Part shown: positions 42,482-51,540 of the stretch, one piece after another
Position numbering within the stretch: the first letter of the stretch is position 1
Layout: each line of letters opens with the position of its first letter
From: Streptomyces neyagawaensis
Lineage (GTDB): Bacteria > Actinomycetota > Actinomycetes > Streptomycetales > Streptomycetaceae
Direction of reading: 5' to 3'
NCBI RefSeq assembly: GCF_023516595.1
Contig: NZ_JAMGBG010000011.1
Location: 310,001-374,000, forward strand
Length of the DNA stretch: 64,000 bases
The notes under the pieces: generated by a model
Told to the model about the DNA's origin: nothing
Seen by the model: the letters and a program-made list of their open reading frames with translations, nothing else
Database searches by the model: none
Program-made: the position numbers and the translations under genes

Positions 42482-44110
42482 TCAGGAGGAGTAGTGGGCG
42501 TCGGCCTCGACGGCGACCTCGAGCACGAGCGGCTCACGCCGGTCCGCCAGTGTGGGCAGGACCTTGTCCAGGACGGACAGCAACGCGGTGTGGTCCTCGA
42601 CCCGTTCGGCCGGGCAGCCCAGGCCCTTGGCCAGGGTCGACACACTCAGCTCGGTGAAGGCGGGCCAGGCCGGGGCGGCGGAGCCCTCGCGCTCGGAGAG
42701 GCGGTCCATGATCGCGTAGCGGCCGTTGGCGAGGACGACGAACAGGACGCCGACGCCGTAGTGGGCGGCGCTCCACAGGGCCTGGATCGAGTAGAGGGAG
42801 GAGCCGTCGCCGAGCACGGCCACGACCGGCCGGTCCGGGGCGCCATGGCGGACACCGATCGCCGCCGGCATGGCGAAGCCCAGTCCGCCCATGGCCGCGC
42901 TGAGGAAGCCGAGCGGTGCGCGGGCGGGCAGCAGCCGGTGCAGGTCCGGGCGGCTGGAGGGGGTCTCCTCGACCACCACGGCCTTCGGATCGAGCCGCTC
43001 GGCGAGAGCGGCCAGTACGTGGGCGGCGCGCAGCGGTTCACCGGGTACGGGCGGCTGGGGTGCCGTCGGCCGGTTCGGCGACGAGGAACGCGGGACGGCG
43101 GGCACCAGCGGGGCCAACCGGCTTACGGTGTCGGCGGGTTCGGCGAGCAGCACCAGCTCCGCCGGGCTGCGGTGGGCCTCGTCCGGGTCGTCCGTGATGA
43201 CGGCGACCCGGGTGCCCGGCTCGGTGAAGTCACCAGGGGCGTAGGGGTATTGGCGGAACGCGGCGGCTCCGACCGTGAGGACCGTGTCGTACGGCGCGAG
43301 CACCTCGCGCAGCCCGGAGCGCACCGCCGGCAGATGGCCGGCGAAGAGACGGTGGTCCTGGGGGAAGCCCGCGCGGGCACCGAACGGCTCCTGGTACACC
43401 GGGCAGTCCAGCCGCTCGGCCAGCGCGACCAGTGCCTGCCAGCCGTCCGACGTGTCGTTGCCGGCGCCCGCCACCAGGCAGGGCGAATCGGCCTCCGCCA
43501 GGAGCGCGGCGAGGGCGGCGAGGGCGTCGTCGGAGGCCGTACGACCGCCTCGGACCGCGGCCGGTCCGTGCGGTACGGCCTGCGCGACGTCCTCGTCGGC
43601 CTCGGCGAACCAGTCGTCCATCGGGACCACCACCACCGCCGGGCCACGGCCTTCCCGGGCCTCGTGCCAGGCTCGGGCCACGGCACCGGGCACGTCCTGG
43701 GGACGGGCCGGGGTGTGCTGCCACACCGGGTACTCCCCAGCCAGTCCGTCCAGCCGACCGGCCAGGAACGGCTCGTGGGCCAGATGCCGGCGGTCCTGCT
43801 GGCCCACGATCACCACCAGGGGCGCGCGGTTCGCACGGGCGGTGGCCAGGGCGCTGACGGCGTTGCCGTATCCGGCGGTGGTGTGCAGCAGCACGAGCGC
43901 CGGACGACCGGTGGCCAGGGCACTGCCGGAGGCCATCCCGACGACCGAGCCCTCGTGCAGGCCGAGGACGAAGGAGATGTCGGCCGGCAGGTCGGCGAGG
44001 AAACCGACCTCGGTGGAGCCCGGATTGCTGAAGAGCGTCGTCAGGTCGTACGTGCGCAGGACGTCGAAGGTCTGTTCCTTGACGGTCCTGGAGTGGGCGG
44101 CCGTGGTCAT
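42482..44110 (-). CDS. mdlC: Thiamine-diphosphate benzoylformate decarboxylase-like enzyme
   Basis: 542 residues with the BFD layout: SNPGSTEVGFL (Ser32), Glu53 in LHEGSVVGMA for ThDP activation, His76 in LLHTTAGYGN, GQQDRRHLA, and ThDP motif GDGSSLYSIQALWSAAHYGV ending LANGRYAIMD. In Pseudomonas BFD the other key residue, His281 (YHQYDPG), aligns with Tyr288 (QYPYAPG) here, so protonation chemistry or substrate may differ. It converts an aryl or alkyl 2-oxo acid to an aldehyde. Neighbours (hydroxyacid and aldehyde dehydrogenases, nitrilase, amidase) fit a mandelate-like route. An IclR-type palindrome lies upstream. Confidence 0.82.
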   Translation of the reverse strand: MTTAAHSRTVKEQTFDVLRTYDLTTLFSNPGSTEVGFLADLPADISFVLGLHEGSVVGMASGSALATGRPALVLLHTTAGYGNAVSALATARANRAPLVVIVGQQDRRHLAHEPFLAGRLDGLAGEYPVWQHTPARPQDVPGAVARAWHEAREGRGPAVVVVPMDDWFAEADEDVAQAVPHGPAAVRGGRTASDDALAALAALLAEADSPCLVAGAGNDTSDGWQALVALAERLDCPVYQEPFGARAGFPQDHRLFAGHLPAVRSGLREVLAPYDTVLTVGAAAFRQYPYAPGDFTEPGTRVAVITDDPDEAHRSPAELVLLAEPADTVSRLAPLVPAVPRSSSPNRPTAPQPPVPGEPLRAAHVLAALAERLDPKAVVVEETPSSRPDLHRLLPARAPLGFLSAAMGGLGFAMPAAIGVRHGAPDRPVVAVLGDGSSLYSIQALWSAAHYGVGVLFVVLANGRYAIMDRLSEREGSAAPAWPAFTELSVSTLAKGLGCPAERVEDHTALLSVLDKVLPTLADRREPLVLEVAVEADAHYSS

Positions 44111-44172
44111 CTCGGGTCCCCTTTCTGGCAGGACTGGACGCTAAGCCGTTCAATACCGGGGGACCACCGGCA

Positions 44173-44189
44173 CGTTCACTATGCGAAAC
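44173..44189. promoter_or_regulatory. Candidate IclR site upstream of the decarboxylase operon
   Basis: CGTTCACTATGCGAAAC matches the ideal dyad GTTTCGC-TAT-GCGAAAC at 14 of 17 positions. It lies 63 bases upstream of the decarboxylase ATG and recurs in a better form upstream of the amidase. Confidence 0.65.
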
Positions 44190-44215
44190 GTGTCGCTCAA
44201 GGAACGGCGGACGAG

Positions 44216-44953
44216 TCAGTCGACCCCGGGCAGGACCGCTCCGGTGGACAACTCTCCGCGCAGCCGCCCGGTGATGAGGCGGGCGGTGTCGAGGACCGCC
44301 TCGATCTGTGGCGGGCCCGGGAGTTCGACGGTGAAGGCGATCGACACGGCGGCGACGGCGTGGCCCGGCGCCGACACGACCGGCGCCGAGACCGTCCCGA
44401 GACCGGGCACGACCTCGTTGCGTGTGGCGGCGTAGCCGCAGACCCGGGCCCGGCTGACCTCCGGTCGCTCACCGAGCAGTTGCGGCTCGGCGGAGAGCAT
44501 GGCGATGCCCGGGGAGCCCAGGGTCAGGGGATGCCGGTCGCCGGGGCTGTAGACGGTGCGCGAGCGGGTGCTCTCGACCTCGACGGAGACCAGCGTCACC
44601 GCCTCATCGCCGTCCCGTACCACGAAGAAGGAGGTGAGGCCCACGCGCGCCGCCAGCTTGGCGATCTCCGGCTTGGCGATGCGCTGCAGCATGGGCAGGG
44701 TGCGCCGGCCCAGTGACTGCGCGCGGGTGCCGATGACGTACCCGTGCGTGGTGTGCGCGACCAGGTGGTGGTCCTGGAGGGTGCGCAGCAGCCGGTAGAC
44801 GATCGAGCGGTGCAGCCCCATCTGCTGGCTCAGTTCGGCCAGCGTCAGCGGCACGTCCGACAGCGCGATCACCTCCAGCAGCCTGAGCCCTCGGTCCAGG
44901 GTCTGGACGGGGGGCCGACCCGGCGGCGGGGGGTCTTCGGCGGGTCCGGTCAT
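44216..44953 (-). CDS. IclR family transcriptional regulator
   Basis: 245 residues. A winged HTH near 16-80 (VQTLDRGLRLLEVIALSDVP, LTLAELSQQMGLHRSIVYRL) is followed by an IclR GAF-like effector domain (TRSRTVYSPGDRHPLTLGSPG, RNEVVPGLGTVSAPV). It is the third gene of the amidase-nitrilase operon (4-base overlap with nitrilase). Its likely sites are the two TATGCG-centred palindromes at 44173 and 47391, controlling both halves of the pathway. IclR proteins often act as activators for aromatic catabolism when bound to a pathway acid. Confidence 0.9.
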   Translation of the reverse strand: MTGPAEDPPPPGRPPVQTLDRGLRLLEVIALSDVPLTLAELSQQMGLHRSIVYRLLRTLQDHHLVAHTTHGYVIGTRAQSLGRRTLPMLQRIAKPEIAKLAARVGLTSFFVVRDGDEAVTLVSVEVESTRSRTVYSPGDRHPLTLGSPGIAMLSAEPQLLGERPEVSRARVCGYAATRNEVVPGLGTVSAPVVSAPGHAVAAVSIAFTVELPGPPQIEAVLDTARLITGRLRGELSTGAVLPGVD

Positions 44954-45960
44954 GGCTCGGGGATCTCTTCGTCCAGCGCCGGGAACACGCTCTCGGCGGG
45001 GATTCCCTCCCGGACCACGGGCCGACGGGATTCGCGACGGTGAACGAGATAGGTGGCGTCGGCGCGCGCGTAGTGCCCTGCCGGGTCGTAGGCGTTCTTC
45101 GCGAGGTCGATCTCGTCGAGGTCGATGTCGGCGTACACCAGTGCCTCCTCACCCTCGTCGACGTCCTTGGTGAGCGTACGACCGTCGGGGCCGAAGATCC
45201 GGGAGCAGCCGCCGCCGGCCGTGAGCAGGCGGCGCTGCTCGGGGGTGGACGCGAAGACGTCGATGCCGGCCGGGGAGATGACCTGGGTGGCCATCAGGAC
45301 GAAGGCGCTGCCCTCGATGGCGTACACCTGGGTCGCGGCGATGTTGGCCTCGGCGCTGAGCTGGAAGGCGAGGTCGCGGTAGAGACCGAAACACGGCCAA
45401 CTGGCCACGTGCACCTGCTCGTTCTGCGCGTACAGGGCGTACTTGCTGAGTGGCTGGACGTGCTCGGCGCAGTTCAGGGCGCCGAGCCGGCCGAGCGCGC
45501 TGTCGACGACCTTGAGGTCGCTGCCGTCGCCCTCGCCGAACAGGCTGCGCTCGACATGGGTCGGCTTGAGCTTGCGGCGGTGCAGCAGCACGCTGCCGTC
45601 GGCGGCGATCACGGTCTGGGTGATGTAGAGGGAGCCGTGGTCCTTCTCGCTGTATCCGAGCGCGACGGTGATGCCGTGCTGCCGGGCGGCGCGGCGGATC
45701 GCGGTCAGGCCGTCGCCGTCGGGGGCGAGCGAGGCGGCGTGGTAGCGGCCGACGAAGGGGACCTGGTCGGCGACCGCGCCCAGCCACAGGAAGTGCGGAT
45801 AGCCGGGAATCCACACCTCGGGGAAGGCGATGAGCGAGGCACCGTTGCGGGCCGCTTCCGCGATCAGATCGACGGTCTTGGCGACCCCGGCGTCCGCGTC
45901 GAGCCAGGCGGGCTCGGCCTGGACGGCCGCGGCCTTGAAGCGGCGAGTGGTCTCTGTCAT
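44950..45960 (-). CDS. Nitrilase (arylacetonitrilase type)
   Basis: 336 residues from the ATG at 45960 (AAGGAGA upstream). The carbon-nitrogen hydrolase triad is Glu48 (FPEVWIPGYP), Lys130 (HRRKLKPTHVER) and Cys164 (LNCAEHVQPL). The long KLKPTHVERSLFGEGDGSDL segment is nitrilase-branch, not amidase. The residue after the catalytic Cys is Ala (CAEH), where most nitrilases have Trp (CWEH). It would convert a nitrile, for example a mandelonitrile-like one, to the acid. It lies 20 bases after the amidase gene. Confidence 0.87.
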   Translation of the reverse strand: MTETTRRFKAAAVQAEPAWLDADAGVAKTVDLIAEAARNGASLIAFPEVWIPGYPHFLWLGAVADQVPFVGRYHAASLAPDGDGLTAIRRAARQHGITVALGYSEKDHGSLYITQTVIAADGSVLLHRRKLKPTHVERSLFGEGDGSDLKVVDSALGRLGALNCAEHVQPLSKYALYAQNEQVHVASWPCFGLYRDLAFQLSAEANIAATQVYAIEGSAFVLMATQVISPAGIDVFASTPEQRRLLTAGGGCSRIFGPDGRTLTKDVDEGEEALVYADIDLDEIDLAKNAYDPAGHYARADATYLVHRRESRRPVVREGIPAESVFPALDEEIPEP

Positions 45961-45980
45961 GTCCGATCGTCTCCTTCTCT

Positions 45981-47348
45981 TCATGCTCCCGCTTCCAGGA
46001 GCTTTTCGACCAGCAGGCCGAGGCCCAGGAGCCGTCGGTCGGTGTTCCAGGGCGCGTCGAGCGCCACACCCACCGGGAGTCCCGGGCCCGCCGACCGGAC
46101 GGGCACGGTGAGACCGGGAAGAGCGGCGACGCTGCCGGGTCCCGTGTTGCGGATGTACGTGGGGAAGGTCGGACGCAGGACACCGTCGAGCTCTACGCGC
46201 TCGGTGTCGGTGTCGATGCGTCCGGCGGGCAGGGGAGTGGTGGGGAAGAGCACGGCGTGAGCCCCGGTCGCGCGGAAGACCTGCCGGTAGCCGTTCACGA
46301 GGACACGGTCGCGGACCTCGAGGGCGGCCTTGTACGCCGACTCGGTGACCGTCTGCGGGAACACGACCCGCTCCATCGTCGTGCGTACGTCGGGGTGGGT
46401 GATCCGGGCCAGGAGTTCCGCCGGTTCCGTGCCGCCCGTCGCCGTGCTCAGGTACCCGGGGAGCTGCCTGGCGGCCTCGTACAGGGTGATGGGGAATCCG
46501 GCCAGTTCCTCGGCCGTCTCGACCTCCGGCAGCCGTACCGGCACGAGCCGGACCCCGGCGGTCCTCAGGACGTCCAGGGAATGCTTCCACACCTCGGCGG
46601 TACGCGGGTGCAGCGGCTCGGCGAAGTGGTGTTCGGGAACGGCGAGCACGACCTCGCGCGGGTCGGGTGCCTCGGCCGGGCCCCGGTCTGCGGCGAGGAC
46701 GGTGTCCAGCAGGACGAGGTCGGCGACGGTCGCGGCCATGGGGCCGATGGTGTCGCGCGTCCGCGACAGCGGCGTCACGCCCCCGCTGGGGTAACGGCCC
46801 GTGGTCGGTCGAAGACCGGCGATGCCGGTGAGCGCGGCCGGGACGCGGACCGAGCCGCCGGTGTCGGTGCCCAGCCCGGCCGGGGCCAGACCGGCGGCGA
46901 CGGCCGTGGCGGTGCCGCCGCTGCTGCCGCCCGCGAAGCGGTCGGGGTCGGCCGGATTACGGGCGGGGCCGTACGGGCCGCCCGCAGTGGTGGCGCCGAG
47001 TGCCAGCTCGTGCATGTTGGTCTTGCCGAACACGATCGCGCCGGCCGCCCGCAGTCGGCTGATCGCCTCCGCGTCCCGGTCCGGCACGAATCCGGCGAGC
47101 GCCTCGCAGCCCGCGGTGTTGGGGAGCCCGGCGACGTGGATGTTGTCCTTGACGGCGATCGGCAGCCCGTGCAGCGGGCCCCGCTGGGGGCCGCGGTCCG
47201 CCGCCGCGGCCTCGGCGAGAGCACGGTCGGCATCGAGGGTGACGAAGGCTCCCAGGTCGCCGGCCCGCTCCGCGCGCGTGAGGAGTGCCTCGGTGAGGGA
47301 GACGCTGCTGAGCGTCCCGGCGGCGAGCCGGGAGAGGGCGGTGTGCAT
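45981..47348 (-). CDS. Amidase signature family amidase (mandelamide hydrolase-like)
   Basis: 455 residues. The Ser-cisSer-Lys triad is Lys67 (VKDNIHVAG), Ser142/143 (GGSSGGT) and Ser166 (GTDTGGSVRVPA). The length and TLYEAARQLPGYL/FPTTPLPAG segments fit monofunctional amidases such as mandelamide hydrolase or indole-acetamide hydrolase. It is the first gene of the operon that continues with nitrilase and iclR, 43 bases downstream of the IclR palindrome. Together, amide and nitrile inputs would both reach a carboxylic acid. Confidence 0.87.
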   Translation of the reverse strand: MHTALSRLAAGTLSSVSLTEALLTRAERAGDLGAFVTLDADRALAEAAAADRGPQRGPLHGLPIAVKDNIHVAGLPNTAGCEALAGFVPDRDAEAISRLRAAGAIVFGKTNMHELALGATTAGGPYGPARNPADPDRFAGGSSGGTATAVAAGLAPAGLGTDTGGSVRVPAALTGIAGLRPTTGRYPSGGVTPLSRTRDTIGPMAATVADLVLLDTVLAADRGPAEAPDPREVVLAVPEHHFAEPLHPRTAEVWKHSLDVLRTAGVRLVPVRLPEVETAEELAGFPITLYEAARQLPGYLSTATGGTEPAELLARITHPDVRTTMERVVFPQTVTESAYKAALEVRDRVLVNGYRQVFRATGAHAVLFPTTPLPAGRIDTDTERVELDGVLRPTFPTYIRNTGPGSVAALPGLTVPVRSAGPGLPVGVALDAPWNTDRRLLGLGLLVEKLLEAGA

Positions 47349-47390
47349 GGGCGGACCATAGGGGCCTCGCCACTACCGGTGAACAGGACT

Positions 47391-47407
47391 GTTTCGCTAT
47401 GCGAGAC
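47391..47407. promoter_or_regulatory. Candidate IclR site GTTTCGCTATGCGAGAC upstream of the amidase operon
   Basis: A near-perfect dyad (GTTTCGC-TAT-GCGAGAC, one mismatch) 43 bases upstream of the amidase ATG. It matches the 44173-44189 site and lies in the divergent gap with the ABC importer. Confidence 0.75.
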
Positions 47408-47898
47408 CCCCGATACGTGGCCGGCAGGACCCCCGGGGCCCGGTACGCCGGACTGTGATGGAGGTGGACGACTGTATGGGGTCACTTTCCGAGGCTGAGC
47501 CGTACCGGCACGCACGTGGGGCACTGGGCTCTCCACGACGGTCGCCTTTCCTGCGGCGGCCCGGGCGATGGCGAAACCGGCGAGCCGGCGTCGGGGGCGC
47601 TCGGCTGAGTTCACGCCCGCGGCACCCGACACCCGCAGGGTCGAGCGGATCCGCGCGACGCCCTGACGCGCGCCGGCGCCGACCACGGAAGTCCCACACA
47701 TCCCGTTATGGGCGAGCCGTATCTCCTTCGCGTCTCTCTGCGTACCGCTGATGTCTCATTGAGGTCACCGACGGCATCGCCGTCTCTCATATCGAATCCG
47801 CGCCCTGTCCAGGTGCGGACGGCGGGCCTACGTTCGCGGCCACTTCCTCCACCCGCCGCAGCCTGCGACCTGCGGCTCAAGGTCCTCCGGAGCCCGCC
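47408..47898. other. Divergent control region between amidase and ABC importer operons
   Basis: About 490 bases without a supported gene; open frames on both strands are Arg/Pro/Ser-rich shadows. It should hold the importer promoter. A weak TCTCATATCGAAT resembling half of the IclR site occurs near 47782-47798. Confidence 0.45.
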
Positions 47899-49221
47899 AT
47901 GGAACACCCCGCGATCCAGCCGTCCCGCCGCAGCGTCCTCAGAGGCCTCGGAGCCACTGCCGTGGCGGCCTCTCCGATCCTGTCCGCCTGTTCCTCCGGC
48001 CTCAAGGGCTCGGGCGGTTCGACCGGCGACACCATCAAGATCGGCTACATCAGCCCGCGCACCGGCGCCTTCGCGGCATTCGCCGAGTCCGACGCCTACA
48101 TCCTCAAGCAGGTGCGTGACTTCTTCGCCAAGGGAATCACCTACGACGGCAAGAAGTACGACGTGAAGATCCTGGACCGCGACACGGGCTCGGACCCGCA
48201 GCAGGCGGCCACCATCGCGGACGAGCTGATCTCCCAGCAGCAGGTCGACCTCGTCCTCGTCACCGCGACGCCGGACACGATCCACCCGGTGGCGGCCAAG
48301 TGCGAGAGCGAGGGCGTGCCCTGCGTCTCGACCATCGAGCCGTGGCAGGCCTGGTTCTTCGGGCGTGGCGCAACGCCGAAGAAGACCTTCAAGTACACGT
48401 TCCACTTCTTCGACGGCATCGAGCACCTGTCCAGGGTCGAGACCGACATGTGGCGGCAGCACGACACGAACAAGAAGGTCGGCGTGCTGTGGCCGAACGA
48501 CTCCGACGGCAACGCCTTCCGGGACAAGACCACCGGTTACCGCTCGCAGCCCTCGACCAAGGGTTTCACGTTCGTCGACCCGGGTTCCTACGAGCCCGGC
48601 ACCAAGGACTTCTCGTCGATCATCGCGAACTTCAAGAAGGAGGGCGTCGAGATCCTCGCCGGCGTGCCCTCGCCGCCCGACTTCGCGACGTTCTGGACAC
48701 AGGCCGCACAGCAGAACTTCAAGCCCAGGGTCGCCACCATCTCCAAGGCCATCCTCTTCGAGTCGACGGTGGCCTCCCTGCCGAACGGTCTCGGCAACGG
48801 GCTGTGCACGGCGAGCTGGTGGGTACCGCAGTTCCCGTTCACCTCCACGATCACCGGTCAGACCGCCACCGCGCTCGCCGACGACTACGAGAAGTCCCCG
48901 CTGGCGAAGGGCCGAACGTGGAACCAGGGCCTCGGCCCCAACCACGCGCTGTTCGAGGTCGCCAACCACGTTCTGCGCAAGGCGAACCCCAAGGACCGCG
49001 AGGCCGTCGCCGCCCAGATCGCGAAGACCAGCCTCGACACCGTCCTCGGCCACCTCTCCTGGACCGGCGGCGGCCCGGCCAACCCGGTCAAGAACGTCGC
49101 CACCATCCCCATGGTCGGCACCCAGTGGGTCAAGGGCAGCGGTGGGGCGTACGACCTGAAGGTGATCAGCAACGACCTGCTCCCGCAGGTCAAGACCGAC
49201 GCCAAGGCGGCGGAACTGTGA
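47899..49221 (+). CDS. ABC importer substrate-binding lipoprotein, branched-chain amino acid/amide type
   Basis: 440 residues. The N-terminus RRSVLRGLGATAVAASPILSAC is both twin-arginine-like and ends in a lipobox (ILSAC), suggesting Tat-exported lipoprotein. The body KIGYISPRTGAFAAFAESDA, TIADELISQQQVDLVL and EPGTKDFSSIIANFKKEG fits peripla_BP_6 (LivJ/urea/amide-binding). It heads a five-gene importer divergent from the amidase/nitrilase operon, so the likely ligand is a pathway substrate such as an aromatic amide or hydroxy acid. Confidence 0.88.
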   Translation: MEHPAIQPSRRSVLRGLGATAVAASPILSACSSGLKGSGGSTGDTIKIGYISPRTGAFAAFAESDAYILKQVRDFFAKGITYDGKKYDVKILDRDTGSDPQQAATIADELISQQQVDLVLVTATPDTIHPVAAKCESEGVPCVSTIEPWQAWFFGRGATPKKTFKYTFHFFDGIEHLSRVETDMWRQHDTNKKVGVLWPNDSDGNAFRDKTTGYRSQPSTKGFTFVDPGSYEPGTKDFSSIIANFKKEGVEILAGVPSPPDFATFWTQAAQQNFKPRVATISKAILFESTVASLPNGLGNGLCTASWWVPQFPFTSTITGQTATALADDYEKSPLAKGRTWNQGLGPNHALFEVANHVLRKANPKDREAVAAQIAKTSLDTVLGHLSWTGGGPANPVKNVATIPMVGTQWVKGSGGAYDLKVISNDLLPQVKTDAKAAEL

Positions 49222-49946
49222 CCACCCCGCTGCTCGAAGTGGACCACCTTGCCGTGCGGTTCGGTGAGTTGCGGGTCCTGGAGGACGTCGAGCTGGCCGT
49301 CCCTCGAGGACAGGCCGTCGGCATCGTCGGCCCCAACGGCGCGGGCAAGTCCACATTGCTCAGCGCGATCTCGGGCGTCGAGCGCGCGACCGCGGGTGCC
49401 GTGCGGCTCGCGGGCCGCGACGTCACCCGCACCTCCGCGGCCGACCGATGTCAGCTGGGCGTCGGCCGCTCCTTCCAGATACCGCGCCCCTTCGGCGACC
49501 TGACCGTGTTCGAGAACGCCCTGGTCGGCGCCGAGCGCGGAGCCCGGCTGCGCGGCGCTCACGCCCGCGAACAGGCCCTGCGCGCGCTGGAGACAGCAGG
49601 GCTGCTCCGCCTCGCCAACAAGCCCGCCGGTTCCCTGCCCCTCCTGGGCCGCAAACGGCTGGAGCTTGCGCGGGCGCTCGCCACGGGCCCCGAACTGCTC
49701 CTCCTCGACGAGATCGCGGGTGGCCTCACCGAGGCCGAGGCGGAGGAACTCGTCGCCACCGTGCTGTCCCTGAAGGAGTCCGGCGTGACGATCGTGTGGA
49801 TCGAGCACGTCGTCAAGGCCCTGGTCCAGGTCGTCGACCGGCTGGTCTGCCTCGCCTACGGCCGCATCCGCATCGACGGCGACCCTCACGAGGTACTGGC
49901 CAGCGACGAGGTGGCCGAGGTCTATCTGGGAGGAGCGGCGGCATGA
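49218..49946 (+). CDS. ABC importer ATPase, LivG-type
   Basis: 242 residues starting at a GTG at 49218 that overlaps the preceding TGA (GTGA). Walker A VGPNGAGKSTLL, FQIPRPFGDLTVFENALVGA (LivG-type Q-loop), the signature region LPLLGRKRLELARAL (LSGG replaced by LLGRK, common in this subfamily) and Walker B ELLLLDEIAGGL. The C-terminus GDPHEVLASDEVAEVYLG is the LivG tail. It partners the following LivF-type ATPase. Confidence 0.92.
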   Translation: MTTPLLEVDHLAVRFGELRVLEDVELAVPRGQAVGIVGPNGAGKSTLLSAISGVERATAGAVRLAGRDVTRTSAADRCQLGVGRSFQIPRPFGDLTVFENALVGAERGARLRGAHAREQALRALETAGLLRLANKPAGSLPLLGRKRLELARALATGPELLLLDEIAGGLTEAEAEELVATVLSLKESGVTIVWIEHVVKALVQVVDRLVCLAYGRIRIDGDPHEVLASDEVAEVYLGGAAA

Positions 49947-50671
49947 GCGCTCTGCTGAGCGTGGAGAACGTCGACGCCGGATACGGGGACTTCCAGGCCC
50001 TGTTCGGTATCGACCTCGAGGTGGACGAGGGCGAGCTGCTCGCCCTCGTCGGCGCCAACGGGGCGGGAAAGTCAACGCTGTTGCGGACCATCGCCGGGGC
50101 CCTGAGGCCGTTCGGCGGCACCGTCCGCTTCGCAGGCCAGGACGTCACCGCGGAGCCCGACCTCCGGCGCGCCCGCCAGGGCATCGGTCTGGTCCCTGAG
50201 GGCCGTCGGCTCTTCCCCTCCCTCACCGTGGAGGAGAACCTCCAGGTGGGCGCCGCCACCGGCCGCAAGGGCCCCTGGGACCTGGCCAAGGTGTACGAGG
50301 CGATACCGCTGGTAGCCGACCGCCGTACCCGCAGGGCGGCCCGGCTCTCCGGCGGTGAACAACAGGCCGTCGCCATCGGCCGCGCCCTGATGGGCAATCC
50401 GCGTCTGCTGCTCCTCGACGAGGTGTCCCTGGGGCTGGCCCCGCTCGTGGTGGACCAGCTGTACACGGCGCTGCCGAGCATCCGCGCCGAAGGCACGACA
50501 GTGATCCTCGTCGAACAGGACCTCAACCGCACGCTCGCCGTGGCGGACCGTATCGCCTGCGTCCTGGAAGGGCGCATCGTGCTGACCGGGCGGGCCGACG
50601 GGATCACCCGCGACCAGGTGACCGCCGCCTACTTCGGCACCGGCGCTCTCCCGGAGGTGACCTCCACATGA
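49943..50671 (+). CDS. ABC importer ATPase, LivF-type
   Basis: 242 residues; the ATG at 49943 overlaps the previous stop. LLSVENVDAGYGDFQALFGI, Walker A VGANGAGKSTLLRTIAG, GIGLVPEGRRLFPSLTVEEN, signature LSGGEQQAVAIGRALM, Walker B LLLLDEVSLGLAP and the LVEQDLNRTLAVAD H-loop region with Gln at the usual His position, a common LivF form. It completes the heterodimeric motor. Confidence 0.92.
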   Translation: MSALLSVENVDAGYGDFQALFGIDLEVDEGELLALVGANGAGKSTLLRTIAGALRPFGGTVRFAGQDVTAEPDLRRARQGIGLVPEGRRLFPSLTVEENLQVGAATGRKGPWDLAKVYEAIPLVADRRTRRAARLSGGEQQAVAIGRALMGNPRLLLLDEVSLGLAPLVVDQLYTALPSIRAEGTTVILVEQDLNRTLAVADRIACVLEGRIVLTGRADGITRDQVTAAYFGTGALPEVTST

Positions 50672-51540
50672 CCTGGGTCAACGCGATCGTGCAGGGCATG
50701 CTGCTGGGCGGCATCTTCGCCATGGCCGCCGCCGGCCTGTCCCTGATCTTCGGCGTGATGCGGATCGCCAACCTCGCCCACGGCGACCTGATGATCCTCG
50801 GCGGTTACGTCGCCTCCGTGGCGGCGGCCCACTACGGAGTCCCCGTCCCCCTCACCGTCCTCGTGTCGATGACCGCCGTCGGCGCGCTCGGCTATCTCGT
50901 CCAGCGCTCCATGCTGGACCGCGCGATGGGCCTGGGCGAACTCGCCCCGATGCTGGTCACCTTCGGCATCTCCCTCATCATCCCGAATGTGCTGGTCCAG
51001 GTGTTCAGCAACGACGCCCAGCCCCTGTCCACGGGCTCCCTCGGGACCGCGAGCATCGACCTGGGCGGCGGCCTGGCGGTCGGCTGGTTCCCGCTGATCA
51101 CCGTCGCGGCGGCGGTCGCCGTGCTGACCGCCCTCCACCTCTTCCTCCACCGCACCCAGCCGGGCCGTATCGTCCGCGCCACAGCGGACGACCGCACCAC
51201 GGTCCGCCTGATGGGCGTGGACAACCGCCGCGTCTACGCCTTGACTTCGGTCATCGCCTTCGCCACGGTCGCCCTGGCCGGGTCGCTCTACACCATGCGG
51301 CAGGGCGGAGTGACCCCGTACGAGGGTCAGCTCACCGTCCTGTTCGCCTTCGAGACGGTCATCATCGGCGGCCTGGGGTCGCTGTGGGGCACCCTCGCCG
51401 GCGGCATGGTCCTGGGCATCGCGCAGTCCGTCGGCGCCCAGATCTCTCCCGACCTGCCCCTGCTCGCGGGGCATCTGGTCTTCCTCCTGATCCTGGTGTT
51501 CCGCCCCCAGGGCCTGTTCGGCAGGAGCGTTCTCGCATGA
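50668..51540 (+). CDS. ABC importer permease, LivH-type
   Basis: 290 residues, eight or so helices. The motif GMLLGGIFAMAAAGLSLIFG and VMRIANLAHGDLMILGGYVA at the N-terminus, then RIVRATADDRTTVRLMGVDN and FETVIIGGLGSLWGTLAGG, are LivH signatures. The ATG at 50668 overlaps the LivF stop. It forms the channel with the LivM-type subunit. Confidence 0.92.
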   Translation: MTWVNAIVQGMLLGGIFAMAAAGLSLIFGVMRIANLAHGDLMILGGYVASVAAAHYGVPVPLTVLVSMTAVGALGYLVQRSMLDRAMGLGELAPMLVTFGISLIIPNVLVQVFSNDAQPLSTGSLGTASIDLGGGLAVGWFPLITVAAAVAVLTALHLFLHRTQPGRIVRATADDRTTVRLMGVDNRRVYALTSVIAFATVALAGSLYTMRQGGVTPYEGQLTVLFAFETVIIGGLGSLWGTLAGGMVLGIAQSVGAQISPDLPLLAGHLVFLLILVFRPQGLFGRSVLA

